64,000 nt of DNA from Methylobacterium haplocladii (GCF_007992175.1 NZ_BJZT01000001.1:1-64000), one strand, 5' to 3'; counted from the first letter of the stretch, positions 47,585-57,208 are shown. Program-made: numbers and translations. The notes: generated from the letters alone by a model not told the origin.

Positions 47585-50500
47585 ATGCACCTCCTGCGTG
47601 TCGACACGGTCTCGCTCGACGAGGGCGAAGCGGCGATCGATCTCGGGCAGAGCCCGGGCGAGATCGTCGTGTTGTCCTTCACCGACAGCGACCTCGCCTC
47701 GATCGCGGACGCCTATGCCGCCGAGCCCGCACTGCCGACCCTGCGGCTCGCCAAGCTCGCGAAGCTGCGCCACCCGATGTCGGTGGACCTTTACGTCGAT
47801 GCCGTGATCGCACAGGCGAAGGTTTGCCTGATCCGCTGCCTCGGCGGGCTCGACTACTGGCGCTACGGCATCGAGCGCGCTGCCGCCGCGGCCCGTGCCC
47901 ATGGTGTCAAGCTCGCGGTGCTTCCGGGCGACGACCGGCCGGATTTGCGGCTCGACGCGTTCTCGACCGTGCCGTTGGACGTCTCCGAAACCCTCGATGC
48001 GTATTTTCGCGCCGGTGGCATCGCCAACCTGCGCAACCTCCTCCGCCGCCTCGCGGCAGAAGCCGGCAAACCTGTTTCGTACGATCCGCCGCAGGCGCTC
48101 CCGCGCGGCTTCCCCTGGTGCCCCGGGTGCGGACCTTTCCCTGTCGAGACAGCTCTGGCTTCCGCCGGACCGGGGCCGACGGCGATGCTGCTGGTCTACC
48201 GTTCGGCCGTGCTCTCCGGCGAGACCGGACCTGCCGTCGCGATCATCGCCGCGCTGAGGGAGCGCGGCATCGGTTGCGTGACGGTTGCGGTTTCGAGCCT
48301 CAAGGATCCGGACGTCGTGCCCGCATTGCGCGCCGTCATCGCGGCGCGACGGCCGGACATCGTCATCGCAGCCACCGCCTTTTCAGCGCGCGAGGATGCC
48401 GGCTTCGTCCTCGACGCGGCCGATTGCCCGGTGCTGCAGGCCTACACCGTCGGTGCCTCGCGTGAGGCCTGGATGGCGTCTGCTCGCGGCATGAACGCGG
48501 CCGACCTCGCCATGCAGGTCGCCCTGCCGGAATTCGACGGACGTCTCTCGGGCTTTCCGGTCTCGTTCAAGGAGGAAGCCGACGCCGTCGACGGCTATGC
48601 CGGCCGCCGCGCTGTGGCCGATCTTGCCGGCATCGCCGCGCTGGCAGACCGCGCGGCCGCTTGGATCGGTCTCGCCCGCACGCCGCGCTCGGAACGGCGG
48701 ATCGCGCTGGTGATGTCGGACTATCCGGCGCGCGGCGGCCGGGCCGGCTATGCGGTCGGGCTCGACACGCCGGAGAGTGCGCGGGCGATCGCGATGGATC
48801 TCGCTGAGGCGGGGTATGCGGCTGCAACGCTTCCGGACGAACATGCGCTGATGCGGGCGCTGACCGGGGGCGAGGCGCCGTTTTCGGTGTCGCTCGATGC
48901 CTATAGGACCTGGCTCGAGAGCCTGCCGGTCGATTCGCGGGAGGAGCTGACCGCGCGATGGGGCGAGCCGGAGGACGATCCGGTTTGTCGCGGGGGCGCT
49001 TTCCGATTTCGGACGATCGGCGCCGATCCCCGCTCCGCTCGCAATAACGGTCGTGGCGGCACGCTTGCACTCTTCCTCCAGCCCAATCGCGGTCGGGCAG
49101 CCGATCGCAAGACCGGCTATCACGACCCCGACGAGCCGCCGACTCACGCCTACCTCGCGTTCTATCTGGCCTTGCGCACCCGCTTCGACACCCTCGTCCA
49201 TCTCGGCACGCACGGCACCACCGAGTGGCTGCCCGGCAAGGCAGTGGCGCTCTCGCCCGGCTGCTGGCCGGCGCGGGCGGTCGGCGCGCTGCCGGTGGTC
49301 TATCCCTTCATCGTCGACGATCCCGGCGAAGCCGCGCCGGCGAAACGCCGCCTCGGTGCCATCACCCTTGGGCACCTGACGCCGAGCGTCGAGGCGTCGG
49401 GCCTCACGCCGGAGGCAGCGGCGTTGCGCGAGCTGGTCGAAGAATACTCGTCGGCCAGCGTGCTCGATCCGCGCCGCGCCGCCCTGATCGCCGCCGCGAT
49501 CCTCGACGAGGCCACCGCCGCGGGGCTGCTCGAAGGCGCCGGGGTCGGTGCGAATACGCCGATGGCCGATGCGCTGACCGCGCTCGACGCGCATCTCTGC
49601 GATCTGGGCGAGACGCCGATCCGCGACGGCCTCCATGTTTTTGGCCGTGCCGGCGCGGATGCCGCAGCGGCGATGCAGGGCTGCGCCGAAGCCGAGCGCG
49701 CCGGGCTGTTGGCGGCCCTCGATGGACGCTTCGTACCGCCCGGCCCCGCCGGCTCACCCTCGCGTGGCCGTAGTGACGTCATGCCGACGGGGCGCAACCT
49801 CACCACCCTCGACCCCCGCAGCCTGCCGACACGGTCCGCGACCATGCTCGGTGCCAAGGCCGCCGACGCCGTCGTGCGCCGCTACCTGCAGGACGAGGGC
49901 GAGTATCCGGCCAGGATCGTCATGGACCTCTGGGCCTCGCCAACGCTCCGCACCGGCGGCGAGGACGTCGCCCACGCCCTCTCGCTGATGGGCGTGCGCC
50001 CGCTCTGGGACAACGCCTCGACCCGCGTCACCGGGTTCGAGGTGTTGCCGCTCGCCGTGCTCGACCGACCGCGCATCGACGTGACCTGCCGTGTCTCCGG
50101 TGCGTTTCGCGATACCTTTCCGGACACGCTGGCACTCATCGACCGCGCCGCTCGCGCCGTCGCCGAACGCGACGAGGACGATTGTGAAAACCCTCTGGCC
50201 GCATCCCGGCGCCGGGGTGAGTCGGCTGCCCGCGTCTACGGTTCGGCCCCCGGCCGCTACGGAGCGGGCGCCGCCGAGACCGCGCTCGACGGCACTTGGG
50301 CGGAGCGAAAGGATCTCGGGAAAGCCTATCTCGACGCTACCACGCACGCTTTCGGCGGTAGCGCCGAAACCGGAGACGACGGCTTTGCCGAGCGCGTCGC
50401 CCAGGCCGACGCCTATGTCCACGCCTTCGACGTGGCCGAGCGTGATCTCCTCGACGGCGATGCCGCGGCCGACGCCATGGGCGGATTTTTTGCGGTCGCC

Positions 50501-50920
50501 GCCGGCCGCGAAACGGCCCCGCCAGCGCTCTACAGCCTGGACGTGTCCGATCCCGAAAAGCCCCGCACGCGCACGGCCCGCGAAGATGTCGACCGGCTGG
50601 TCCGCGGGCGGCTCGCGCATCCGCGCTGGATCGACGGCCAGCTTCGCCACGGCTGGCGCGGCGCGCAGGAGCTGGCGCAGGGGATCGACGCGGTCTTCGT
50701 GCTCGCGGCCACGACCGATGCCGTCTCGAGCCCCGACCTCGACCGGCTGCACGCCGCCTGGATCGGCGATCTCGACGTGTTCGAGCGCCTGCGGGCCGCC
50801 AACCCCGACGCCACCCGCGCGATCCTCGACCGTTTCGACGAACTCCGGGAGCGCGGCCTCTGGCAGAGCCGCCGCAACGCCGCGCCCACCGAAATCCTCA
50901 TGCAGGAAGCCGCGGAGTGA
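47585..50920 (+). CDS. cobN: Cobaltochelatase subunit CobN
   Basis: The 1111-residue protein is the large subunit of the aerobic ATP-dependent chelatase that inserts cobalt into hydrogenobyrinate a,c-diamide. Recognisable stretches are YWRYGIERAAAAARAHGV near residue 92, LALFLQPNRGRA near 495, HLGTHGTTEWLPGKAVALSP near 538, VVYPFIVDDPGEAAPAKRR near 575 and VMDLWASPTLRTGGED near 779. Relatives often have about 1200 or more residues. Residues about 478-492 (TIGADPRSARNNGRG) look like a short extra loop. The CobS and CobT partners are not in the window. The stop overlaps cobG. Confidence 0.95.
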   Translation: MHLLRVDTVSLDEGEAAIDLGQSPGEIVVLSFTDSDLASIADAYAAEPALPTLRLAKLAKLRHPMSVDLYVDAVIAQAKVCLIRCLGGLDYWRYGIERAAAAARAHGVKLAVLPGDDRPDLRLDAFSTVPLDVSETLDAYFRAGGIANLRNLLRRLAAEAGKPVSYDPPQALPRGFPWCPGCGPFPVETALASAGPGPTAMLLVYRSAVLSGETGPAVAIIAALRERGIGCVTVAVSSLKDPDVVPALRAVIAARRPDIVIAATAFSAREDAGFVLDAADCPVLQAYTVGASREAWMASARGMNAADLAMQVALPEFDGRLSGFPVSFKEEADAVDGYAGRRAVADLAGIAALADRAAAWIGLARTPRSERRIALVMSDYPARGGRAGYAVGLDTPESARAIAMDLAEAGYAAATLPDEHALMRALTGGEAPFSVSLDAYRTWLESLPVDSREELTARWGEPEDDPVCRGGAFRFRTIGADPRSARNNGRGGTLALFLQPNRGRAADRKTGYHDPDEPPTHAYLAFYLALRTRFDTLVHLGTHGTTEWLPGKAVALSPGCWPARAVGALPVVYPFIVDDPGEAAPAKRRLGAITLGHLTPSVEASGLTPEAAALRELVEEYSSASVLDPRRAALIAAAILDEATAAGLLEGAGVGANTPMADALTALDAHLCDLGETPIRDGLHVFGRAGADAAAAMQGCAEAERAGLLAALDGRFVPPGPAGSPSRGRSDVMPTGRNLTTLDPRSLPTRSATMLGAKAADAVVRRYLQDEGEYPARIVMDLWASPTLRTGGEDVAHALSLMGVRPLWDNASTRVTGFEVLPLAVLDRPRIDVTCRVSGAFRDTFPDTLALIDRAARAVAERDEDDCENPLAASRRRGESAARVYGSAPGRYGAGAAETALDGTWAERKDLGKAYLDATTHAFGGSAETGDDGFAERVAQADAYVHAFDVAERDLLDGDAAADAMGGFFAVAAGRETAPPALYSLDVSDPEKPRTRTAREDVDRLVRGRLAHPRWIDGQLRHGWRGAQELAQGIDAVFVLAATTDAVSSPDLDRLHAAWIGDLDVFERLRAANPDATRAILDRFDELRERGLWQSRRNAAPTEILMQEAAE

Positions 50921-52509
50921 GCGGGGAGCGCCGTCGCCGCCCCGACGATCCGGCGCGACGCGGCTGGTGCCCGAGCCTGGCGCGGCCGATGCCCACCGGC
51001 GATGGGCTTTTGGCGAGGGTGCATCCACCGTTGGGCGTTCTCAGCGCCGCGCAGTTGCGCGCCGTCGCCGAGGCGTCGCGACGCTACGGCAACGGCCATG
51101 TCGACATCACGGCCCGCGGAAATCTGCAGATCCGCGGCGTGAGCGAGGGGACGGCTCCACCGCTTGCCGCGTGGCTCGCAGATTTCGGCCTCGCGGACGT
51201 CCGCTCGGATGGCGGGCCGCAGCGGCTGACGCTCGCGAGCGCGCTCGCCGGGTTCGATGCGGACGAGGCTATCGACGTATTGGCTCTGGCGCGGGCCATC
51301 GAAGACGTTGGGCTCACGGTGCCGGGCCTGCCTGCGAAGACGCTGGTGGCGATCGATGGCGGTGGCCGCTGGGGGCTCGGCGCGGCTGAGGCGGACGTTT
51401 TTCTGAGTGCGACCGGAGCAGCGCGGGTCGCGATCGGATTGGCGTCCGAGACAGGGACCGATTGGTGCGCTGAGATTGCCATCGACGACGCACCGGCAGC
51501 TGTCGGCCGCGTGCTGAATGCCTTCGTCGCCACCGGACGGCGGCGCGTGCGCGATTTGGGTGACTCCGAGCGCGTGCAGCTCCTCACCGCTCACGCTGAA
51601 CCCTCGCGCGCATCCCCCTCTCCCCTCTGCGGGAGAGGGTGGACCCTGCGTCAGCAGGGGTCGGGAGAGGGGAGCGACGGTGCCGAAGCGTGCGGAGCCG
51701 ACCTCTCTCCCGCCCTCTCCGATGGCACCCTCCCCCGCCGGGGGGGCAGATTTTTTGCCGGCGCGCCCGAACCGGGCCTGATCGCTCTGTCCTCCGGCCT
51801 GACGGCCATCATCGTCGAGGCCCCCTTCGGACGTTGCACCGCCGACAACCTCAATGCCGTCGCGGCCCTTCAGGCCGGTGAGGCATCATCAAGCGACGTC
51901 GAAACCCACCCCCGTCATTCCGGGGCCGCGCAGCGGAACCCGGAACCCACGACTGGGCACTGCGTCTCGGGTGGGTTCCGGGTTCTCGCTCGCAGCGAGC
52001 CCCGAAATGACGGGGGTGAATCCGAAGATCATCACGCCGGACTCGGCGCAGCCCCGGCCAGCCAGGACGCCATTCGCCTCACTCCCAACCGCGGCCTCGT
52101 CCTCTTCGTCCGCGAAGATCAGGCCGAACCCACCCGCGCCGCCCTCGCCGCCGCCGGCATCATCACCGAGTCCGCAGACCCCCGCCGCGCCGTCGCCGCC
52201 TGCCCCGGCGCCCCTGCCTGCGCGTCCGGCACCACACCGGTGCCCCGGCATGCCGGCGAGCTTGCAACCGCCTTCGCCCCTTTCGCCGCGCGCGGCCTCT
52301 TCGCCCACGTCTCCGGCTGCGCCAAGGGATGCGCACATCCGCGCAAGGCCGGCCTCACGCTGGTGGCCGAAGGCGGACGCTATCGCGTCGTCCTCGATGG
52401 CGCGCCCGGGGATGGCGGGCACGCGCCGAGCCTGACTTTCGAGGCGGCTCTGGACCGCGTAAGGAGGGCCGATCCGGCGCAGTCCTTAGCCGGGGCGTTT
52501 GGGCCATGA
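50917..52509 (+). CDS. cobG: Precorrin-3B synthase CobG carrying two repeat-derived insertions
   Basis: This is a siroheme/[4Fe-4S] enzyme that converts precorrin-3A to precorrin-3B with oxygen. The family core is present: RGWCPSLARPMPTGDGLLAR near residue 15, HVDITARGNLQIRG near 61, and the cluster ligands ACPGAPACASG and HVSGCAKGCAHPRKAG near 428-475. At 530 residues it is longer than the roughly 400-460 usual. The excess is two blocks translated from palindromic repeats: residues 229-282 and 331-368. Both fall in linkers and leave the frame open. The GTG start at 50917 overlaps the cobN stop. Confidence 0.9.
   Translation: MSGERRRRPDDPARRGWCPSLARPMPTGDGLLARVHPPLGVLSAAQLRAVAEASRRYGNGHVDITARGNLQIRGVSEGTAPPLAAWLADFGLADVRSDGGPQRLTLASALAGFDADEAIDVLALARAIEDVGLTVPGLPAKTLVAIDGGGRWGLGAAEADVFLSATGAARVAIGLASETGTDWCAEIAIDDAPAAVGRVLNAFVATGRRRVRDLGDSERVQLLTAHAEPSRASPSPLCGRGWTLRQQGSGEGSDGAEACGADLSPALSDGTLPRRGGRFFAGAPEPGLIALSSGLTAIIVEAPFGRCTADNLNAVAALQAGEASSSDVETHPRHSGAAQRNPEPTTGHCVSGGFRVLARSEPRNDGGESEDHHAGLGAAPASQDAIRLTPNRGLVLFVREDQAEPTRAALAAAGIITESADPRRAVAACPGAPACASGTTPVPRHAGELATAFAPFAARGLFAHVSGCAKGCAHPRKAGLTLVAEGGRYRVVLDGAPGDGGHAPSLTFEAALDRVRRADPAQSLAGAFGP
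51612..51675. repeat. Palindromic repeat element inside cobG (first insertion)
   Basis: A perfect 9-bp hairpin (CCCTCTCCC / GGGAGAGGG, 51616-51624 and 51631-51639) and a second hairpin (CCCTGC / GCAGGG, 51644-51649 and 51654-51659) are bracketed by CCCCTCTCCC at 51615 and GGGAGAGGGG at 51663. This style is typical of intergenic elements. The low-complexity tract continues to about 51760. In the cobG frame it reads SPLCGRGW and GSGEGS. Confidence 0.8.
51907..52018. repeat. 112-bp inverted repeat inside cobG (family copy A)
   Basis: The 20-bp ends (CACCCCCGTCATTCCGGGGC and GCCCCGAAATGACGGGGGTG) are near-perfect inverted copies. Inside them GCGGAACCCGGAACCCAC pairs with GTGGGTTCCGGGTT. The whole element can fold as one long hairpin. 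Copies B (55654-55772) and C (60384-60507) share the ends and the GGAACCCGGA core but are intergenic. Here it is translated as part of CobG. Confidence 0.9.
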
Positions 52510-53162
52510 GTTCCAGGATTTCGAGTACGATGCGGCCCCGCCACGAGTATATCCGCGACGGCAGCGCGATCTATGCGCGCTCGTTCGCCATGATCCGCGC
52601 GGAGGCCGACCTAGCCCGGTTCGCGGGCATTGCCGAGCGCGTCGTGGTGCGCATGATCCACGCCTGCGGCATGACCGACCTGCCGAGGGATGTGGAGATG
52701 TCCGAAACCTTCGCAGAGGCCGGCGCACGGGCGCTCGCCAACGGCGCACCGATCCTGTGCGACGTCCGCATGGTCGCCGACGGCGTCACCCGCAGCCGGC
52801 TTCCAGTCAAGAACCAGGTGATCTGCACCCTCGGCGATCCGAGCGTGCCGGATCTCGCCGTCCAGCTCGACACCACCCGTTCCGCCGCCGCGATGGAATT
52901 GTGGCGCGAGCATCTGCCGGGCAGCGTCGTCGCCGTGGGCAACGCGCCGACCGCGCTGTTCCGCCTGCTCGAACTCCTCGACGAGGGCGTCGGGCCGCCG
53001 GCGGCCGTCATCGGCATTCCCGTCGGATTCGTCGGCGCTGCAGAGTCGAAGGAGGCGCTCGCCCGCGACGGCCGGGTTCCGTTCGTCGTGGTGCATGGCC
53101 GCCGCGGGGGCAGCGCCATGACGGCGGCGGCCGTCAACGCGCTGGCCTGCGAGGTCGAGTGA
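52506..53162 (+). CDS. cobH: Precorrin-8X methylmutase
   Basis: The 218-residue protein shows HEYIRDGSAIYARSFAMIRAE at the N-terminus, VRMIHACGMTDL with the catalytic His near residue 50, ADGVTRSRLP near 95, and AVGNAPTALFRLLELL near 143. It moves a methyl group from C11 to C12 to form hydrogenobyrinate. The ATG at 52506 overlaps the cobG stop (ATGA), and its last base pair adjoins cobI. Confidence 0.96.
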   Translation: MSSRISSTMRPRHEYIRDGSAIYARSFAMIRAEADLARFAGIAERVVVRMIHACGMTDLPRDVEMSETFAEAGARALANGAPILCDVRMVADGVTRSRLPVKNQVICTLGDPSVPDLAVQLDTTRSAAAMELWREHLPGSVVAVGNAPTALFRLLELLDEGVGPPAAVIGIPVGFVGAAESKEALARDGRVPFVVVHGRRGGSAMTAAAVNALACEVE

Positions 53163-53950
53163 TGGAGGCCAACGCGCGCATCGACGCCATAGGGCTCGAC
53201 GCCGACGACGCGCCCCGCGCCGTCGCGACCGGCACGCTCTACGGCGTCGGCATGGGGCCGGGAGATCCGGAGCTTTTGACGCTGAAGGCCCTGCGGGTGC
53301 TGGAGCGTGCACCGGTGCTGGTCCATTTCTGCAAGAAGGGCCGGCGCGGCAATTCCCGCACGATCGCCGACGCCGTCGTGCAGGACGCCGCCCGCGAGTT
53401 TCCGCTGATCTACCCCTACACCACCGAGATCGCGCCCGATCACGCCGATTACGTCACGGCGCTCGCCGCCTTCTACGACGACGCGGCCGCGCGGCTCGCC
53501 GACCATCTCGGCGCCGGGCGCGACGTGGCGATCCTGTCCGAGGGTGACCCGTTCTTCTACGGCTCGTTCATGCACCTGTGGCGGCGGCTGAAAGGCCGCT
53601 TCCCGATCGAGGTGATCCCCGGCGTAACCGGCATGTCCGGCTGCTGGACGCGGGCCGGAACGCCGATCACCTGGGGCGACGACGTGCTCACGGTGCTGCC
53701 GGCGACCTTGCCGGCGGACAAGCTCGTCGCCCGTCTCGCCGAGGCCGACGCCGCCGTGATCATGAAGCTCGGCCGCCATCTGCCGAAGGTGCGTGCGGCG
53801 CTCTCGACGACGGGGCTTCTCGCCCGTGCGGTCTATGTCGAGCGGGGCACGATGGCCGGCGAAAGCATCCAGCCACTCGCCGAGAAGAGCGACGACAAGG
53901 CGCCGTACTTCTCCATGGTGCTGGTTCCGGGAGAGGGCCGTCGGCCGTGA
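53162..53950 (+). CDS. cobI: Precorrin-2 C20-methyltransferase
   Basis: The 262-residue SAM-dependent tetrapyrrole methylase has LYGVGMGPGDPELLTLKALR near residue 26, VAILSEGDPFFYGSFMHL near 122 and EVIPGVTGMSGCWTRAG near 158. It methylates C20 early in the corrin pathway. The ATG is at 53162, overlapping the last base of the cobH stop. The C-terminus overlaps cobJ by 4 bp. Confidence 0.96.
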   Translation: MEANARIDAIGLDADDAPRAVATGTLYGVGMGPGDPELLTLKALRVLERAPVLVHFCKKGRRGNSRTIADAVVQDAAREFPLIYPYTTEIAPDHADYVTALAAFYDDAAARLADHLGAGRDVAILSEGDPFFYGSFMHLWRRLKGRFPIEVIPGVTGMSGCWTRAGTPITWGDDVLTVLPATLPADKLVARLAEADAAVIMKLGRHLPKVRAALSTTGLLARAVYVERGTMAGESIQPLAEKSDDKAPYFSMVLVPGEGRRP

Positions 53951-54705
53951 GCCGGGGCTCCGTCACCGTCATCGGACTCGGCCCCGGAGACCCGCGTCTG
54001 CTGACCGTCGCGGCGAGCGAGGCCCTGGCGCAGGCCGATGATCTGATCGGGTATTTTCCCTATGTCGCCCGCGTGCCGGAGCGGCCCGGACTCGTGCGCC
54101 ACGCCACCGACAACCGTGTCGAGGTGGACCGTGCGCGCCACGCGCTCGAACTGGCAGCCTCGGGCCGGCGTGTCGCCGTCGTCTCGGGCGGCGATCCCGG
54201 CGTCTTCGCCATGGCGGCGGCGGTGTTCGAGGCGGTGGAGCAGGGCGAGCTCGAGTGGCGCGACCTCGACATCGTCGTCGAGCCCGGCATCACCGCAATG
54301 CTAGCGGCGGCAGCTCGGCTCGGGGCTCCGCTCGGCGGCGATTTCTGCGCGCTCTCGCTGTCGGACAACCTCAAGCCGTGGGACGTGATCACGGCCCGCC
54401 TGGAGGCGGTGTTTCGGGCGGATTTCGTGGTCGCGCTCTACAATCCGATCTCGTCGGCACGTCCGTGGCAGCTCGGCCGGGCGCTCGGTCTCGCGGCCGA
54501 GTTCCGCGCGGGTACCGTGCCGGTCATCTTCGCCCGTGCGGTCTCGCGGCCGGACGAGGCGATCTGCGTCCTGACCTTGGATGCCGCGCGCGAGGCGACC
54601 GCCGACATGGCGACGATCGTGATCATCGGCGCCTCGGGAACGCGGATGATCGAGCGCGCCTCGGGACAGCCGTTCGTCTACACGCCGCGTAGCGTACCGC
54701 GCTGA
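53947..54705 (+). CDS. cobJ: Precorrin-3B C17-methyltransferase
   Basis: The 252-residue tetrapyrrole methylase has VIGLGPGDPRLLTVAASEAL near residue 8, VSGGDPGVFAMAAAVFEA near 78 and DFVVALYNPISSARPWQLG near 158. It contracts the ring and methylates C17 of precorrin-3B, acting directly after CobG. The start is a GTG at 53947 that overlaps the cobI stop. It is the last cobalamin gene here. cobK, cobL, cobM, cobB and the CobST chelatase subunits are not in the window. Confidence 0.95.
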   Translation: MSRGSVTVIGLGPGDPRLLTVAASEALAQADDLIGYFPYVARVPERPGLVRHATDNRVEVDRARHALELAASGRRVAVVSGGDPGVFAMAAAVFEAVEQGELEWRDLDIVVEPGITAMLAAAARLGAPLGGDFCALSLSDNLKPWDVITARLEAVFRADFVVALYNPISSARPWQLGRALGLAAEFRAGTVPVIFARAVSRPDEAICVLTLDAAREATADMATIVIIGASGTRMIERASGQPFVYTPRSVPR

Positions 54706-54884
54706 TCGCACACGGTCGACGCGTGTTTCCGCTTCGACTTTCGCCGCAAATCATCACGAGCGCAGCGAAGCGATGACAAACAGCGCTGCGTTTCCCCATT
54801 CGCCAAAGCCGGGCCGCCGTGCTAGGCGCGCCCCCTTGAGAGTGGTTGAGGCGGGCATCGCCCCAAACGAGCGCCCGGAACGGA

Positions 54885-55595
54885 ATGGCCGAAAACAACG
54901 AGTTCTTTCGCGAGGTCGCAGAGGACTATCGCCGGGATCAGATCGCGGCGATCTGGAAGCGCTATAGCGGCTTGATCATCGCCGTCGCGGTACTGATCGC
55001 AGCCGGCGTCGGCGGCTGGCGCTACTGGCAGCACGACCAGCTGGTGCGTGCCGAGACCGCCTCCGAGCAGTTCGACAAGGCCGCCAAGCTCGCCGCCGCC
55101 GGCAGCGGTCCCGAGGCCGACAAGGCCTTCGAAGCCTTGAGCCGGGACGGCACCGCCGGCTACCGAATCCTGGCCCGCTTCCGCGCCGCCGCCGACCTGT
55201 CGAAGCGCGACGCCGCAGCCTCGGCCGCCGAGTACGACAAGCTTGCCGCCGACACGGCGCTCGGCGACGGCCTGCGCGATCTGGCACGTCTTCGCGCGAG
55301 CCTGATCCGCCTCGATTTGGCCGATCCGGCGCCTGCGCTGACGAGCCTGCAGGGCCTCGCCGCGCCGACCGGCGCCTTCCGTCATACCGCCCGCGAGATG
55401 CTCGGCCTCGCCGAGCTGAAGCGCGGCGACTACACCGCCGCCGGCCGCTGGTTCGACCAGATCGCCGGCGATGCCGAGACCCCGCAGGGCCTGCGCCAGC
55501 GGGTCGAGGTCTACGAGGCGCTGGTATCCGGCGGCCCGGTCACCGTGACGGAGGCCAAGCCCGACGCCGCGGCGCCCCCGCCGATGACCCGCTGA
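54885..55595 (+). CDS. YfgM-like membrane-anchored TPR protein
   Basis: The 236-residue protein begins [20 protein letters not shown], followed by one membrane helix ([19 protein letters not shown], residues 29-47) and helical tetratricopeptide-like repeats such as [26 protein letters not shown] near residue 165. This matches the TPR_21/YfgM-like family, associated with outer-membrane protein biogenesis. The ATG at 54885 is used. It precedes der, as yfgM-like genes precede der in many proteobacteria. Confidence 0.85.
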   Translation: MAENNEFFREVAEDYRRDQIAAIWKRYSGLIIAVAVLIAAGVGGWRYWQHDQLVRAETASEQFDKAAKLAAAGSGPEADKAFEALSRDGTAGYRILARFRAAADLSKRDAAASAAEYDKLAADTALGDGLRDLARLRASLIRLDLADPAPALTSLQGLAAPTGAFRHTAREMLGLAELKRGDYTAAGRWFDQIAGDAETPQGLRQRVEVYEALVSGGPVTVTEAKPDAAAPPPMTR

Positions 55596-55653
55596 CGCAC
55601 GGCATGGCTCAAGCCGTCGCTTTCTGACATACGCAGCAGCAGACGTATCCTCC

Positions 55654-55772
55654 CCGTGTCATTCCGGGGCCGCGCAGCGGAACCCGGAACCCACGATCGA
55701 GCGCGACGCCCAGCGTCGTTGCACGGCTGGGTTCCGGGTTCTCGCCGTTGGCGAGCCCCGGAATGACGGCGG
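55654..55772. repeat. 119-bp inverted repeat (family copy B), intergenic
   Basis: It starts GTCATTCCGGGGCCGCGCAGC and ends GCGAGCCCCGGAATGACGGC. The inner arms GGAACCCGGAACCCA and TGGGTTCCGGGTT also pair. It lies between the YfgM-like gene and der. Its right end is followed by TTTTTC, so it might also help end transcription. Confidence 0.88.
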
Positions 55773-55827
55773 ATTTTTCGACATCGTCAGGAAAGACCTG
55801 ACGCAGAACCAGAAGACTGAAACCACC

Positions 55828-57171
55828 ATGGAATTGCCGACAGTCGCGATCGTCGGCCGCCCGAACGTCGGCAAGTCGACCCTGTTCAACCGGCTGGTCG
55901 GCCGCAAGCTTGCCCTCGTCGACGATCGCCCCGGCGTAACCCGCGACCGCCGCGAGGGCGACGTCGCCTTCGGCGGTCTCAAGTTCCGCGTCATCGACAC
56001 CGCCGGTCTCGAGGATGCCGCGGCCGACTCGCTGACCGGCCGCATGCGCCTGCAGACCGAGGCGGCGATCGTCGAGTCCGATGTCGTGCTGTTCGTGATC
56101 GATGCCCGCGCCGGCATTCTACCGGCCGACCGGCCCTTCGCCGAGATGGTGCGCCGCTCGGGCTGCCCCGTCATCCTCATCGCCAACAAGGCCGAGGGCC
56201 GGGATGGGCTGACCGGTGCCTACGACGCCTTCTCCCTCGGCCTCGGCGATCCGATCCCATTCTCGGCCGAGCACGGCGAAGGCGTCGGCGAACTCCACAG
56301 CGCCCTGCAGGAGGTGCTGCCGGATCTCGACGACGACGACGACGAGGACGGCCCCGGCGGCAAGGCGTTGCGCGTCGCCATCGTCGGACGTCCCAACGCC
56401 GGCAAGTCGACCCTGATCAACCGCATGGTCGGCGAGGAGCGCCTGCTGGTCGGCCCCGAGGCCGGCATCACCCGCGATTCCATCTCGCTCGATTGGGAAT
56501 GGCGCGGGCAGCGGATCAAACTGCACGACACCGCTGGCATGCGCCGCCGCGCCCGCATCGACGACAAGCTCGAAAAGCTCGCGGTCTCGGACGGCATCCG
56601 CGCCGTGCGCTTCGCCGAGGTGGTGGTGATCCTGCTCGACGCGACCATCCCGTTCGAGAAGCAGGACCTCACCATCGTCGACCTCGTCGAGAGCGAGGGC
56701 CGGGCCCTGGTGATCGGCCTCAACAAGTGGGACCTCGTCGCCGACCAGCCGGGCCTGCTGAAAGAGCTGAGAGCCGACTGCACGCGCCTGCTGCCGCAGG
56801 TCCGCGGCGTCGCCGTCGTGCCGCTCTCCGGGCTTGCCGGCGAAGGTCTCGACAAGCTGATGCAGGCGGTGACGTCGGCGGCCGAAGTCTGGAGCCGTCG
56901 CATCTCGACCTCGAAGATCAACGACTGGCTCAGCAGTGCCACCGGGCGCAATCCGCCCCCGGCAGTCTCGGGCCGGCGCATCAAGATCCGCTACGCCACC
57001 CAGGTGAAGGCCCGGCCGCCGCATTTCGCGCTGTTCGGCAACCAGCTCGACGCCCTGCCGAAATCCTACACGCGCTATCTCGTCAACGAGATCCGCGAGG
57101 CCTTCGAGCTGCCCGGCACGCCGATCCGGCTGAGCTTGCGGACGACGAAAAATCCGTTCGACAAGGGTTGA
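55828..57171 (+). CDS. der: Ribosome biogenesis GTPase Der (EngA)
   Basis: The 447-residue protein has tandem G domains: [16 protein letters not shown] at residues 10-25 with DTAGLED and NKAEG, and [16 protein letters not shown] near 188 with DTAGMRRR and NKWD. A C-terminal KH-like domain ([22 protein letters not shown]) follows. It acts in 50S subunit assembly. The acidic spacer between the G domains ([10 protein letters not shown]) is typical. The ATG is at 55828. Confidence 0.97.
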   Translation: MELPTVAIVGRPNVGKSTLFNRLVGRKLALVDDRPGVTRDRREGDVAFGGLKFRVIDTAGLEDAAADSLTGRMRLQTEAAIVESDVVLFVIDARAGILPADRPFAEMVRRSGCPVILIANKAEGRDGLTGAYDAFSLGLGDPIPFSAEHGEGVGELHSALQEVLPDLDDDDDEDGPGGKALRVAIVGRPNAGKSTLINRMVGEERLLVGPEAGITRDSISLDWEWRGQRIKLHDTAGMRRRARIDDKLEKLAVSDGIRAVRFAEVVVILLDATIPFEKQDLTIVDLVESEGRALVIGLNKWDLVADQPGLLKELRADCTRLLPQVRGVAVVPLSGLAGEGLDKLMQAVTSAAEVWSRRISTSKINDWLSSATGRNPPPAVSGRRIKIRYATQVKARPPHFALFGNQLDALPKSYTRYLVNEIREAFELPGTPIRLSLRTTKNPFDKG

Positions 57172-57208
57172 CCGGCCGAAGTGCATTCCGGCCGGCCGAG
57201 GCTTCGGC

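Noticed and set aside
51600..52030. Reading the cobG insertions as a frameshift or assembly error
   Set aside because: The frame is maintained through both blocks and the expected CobG domains follow on each side, so no error is needed to explain the sequence.
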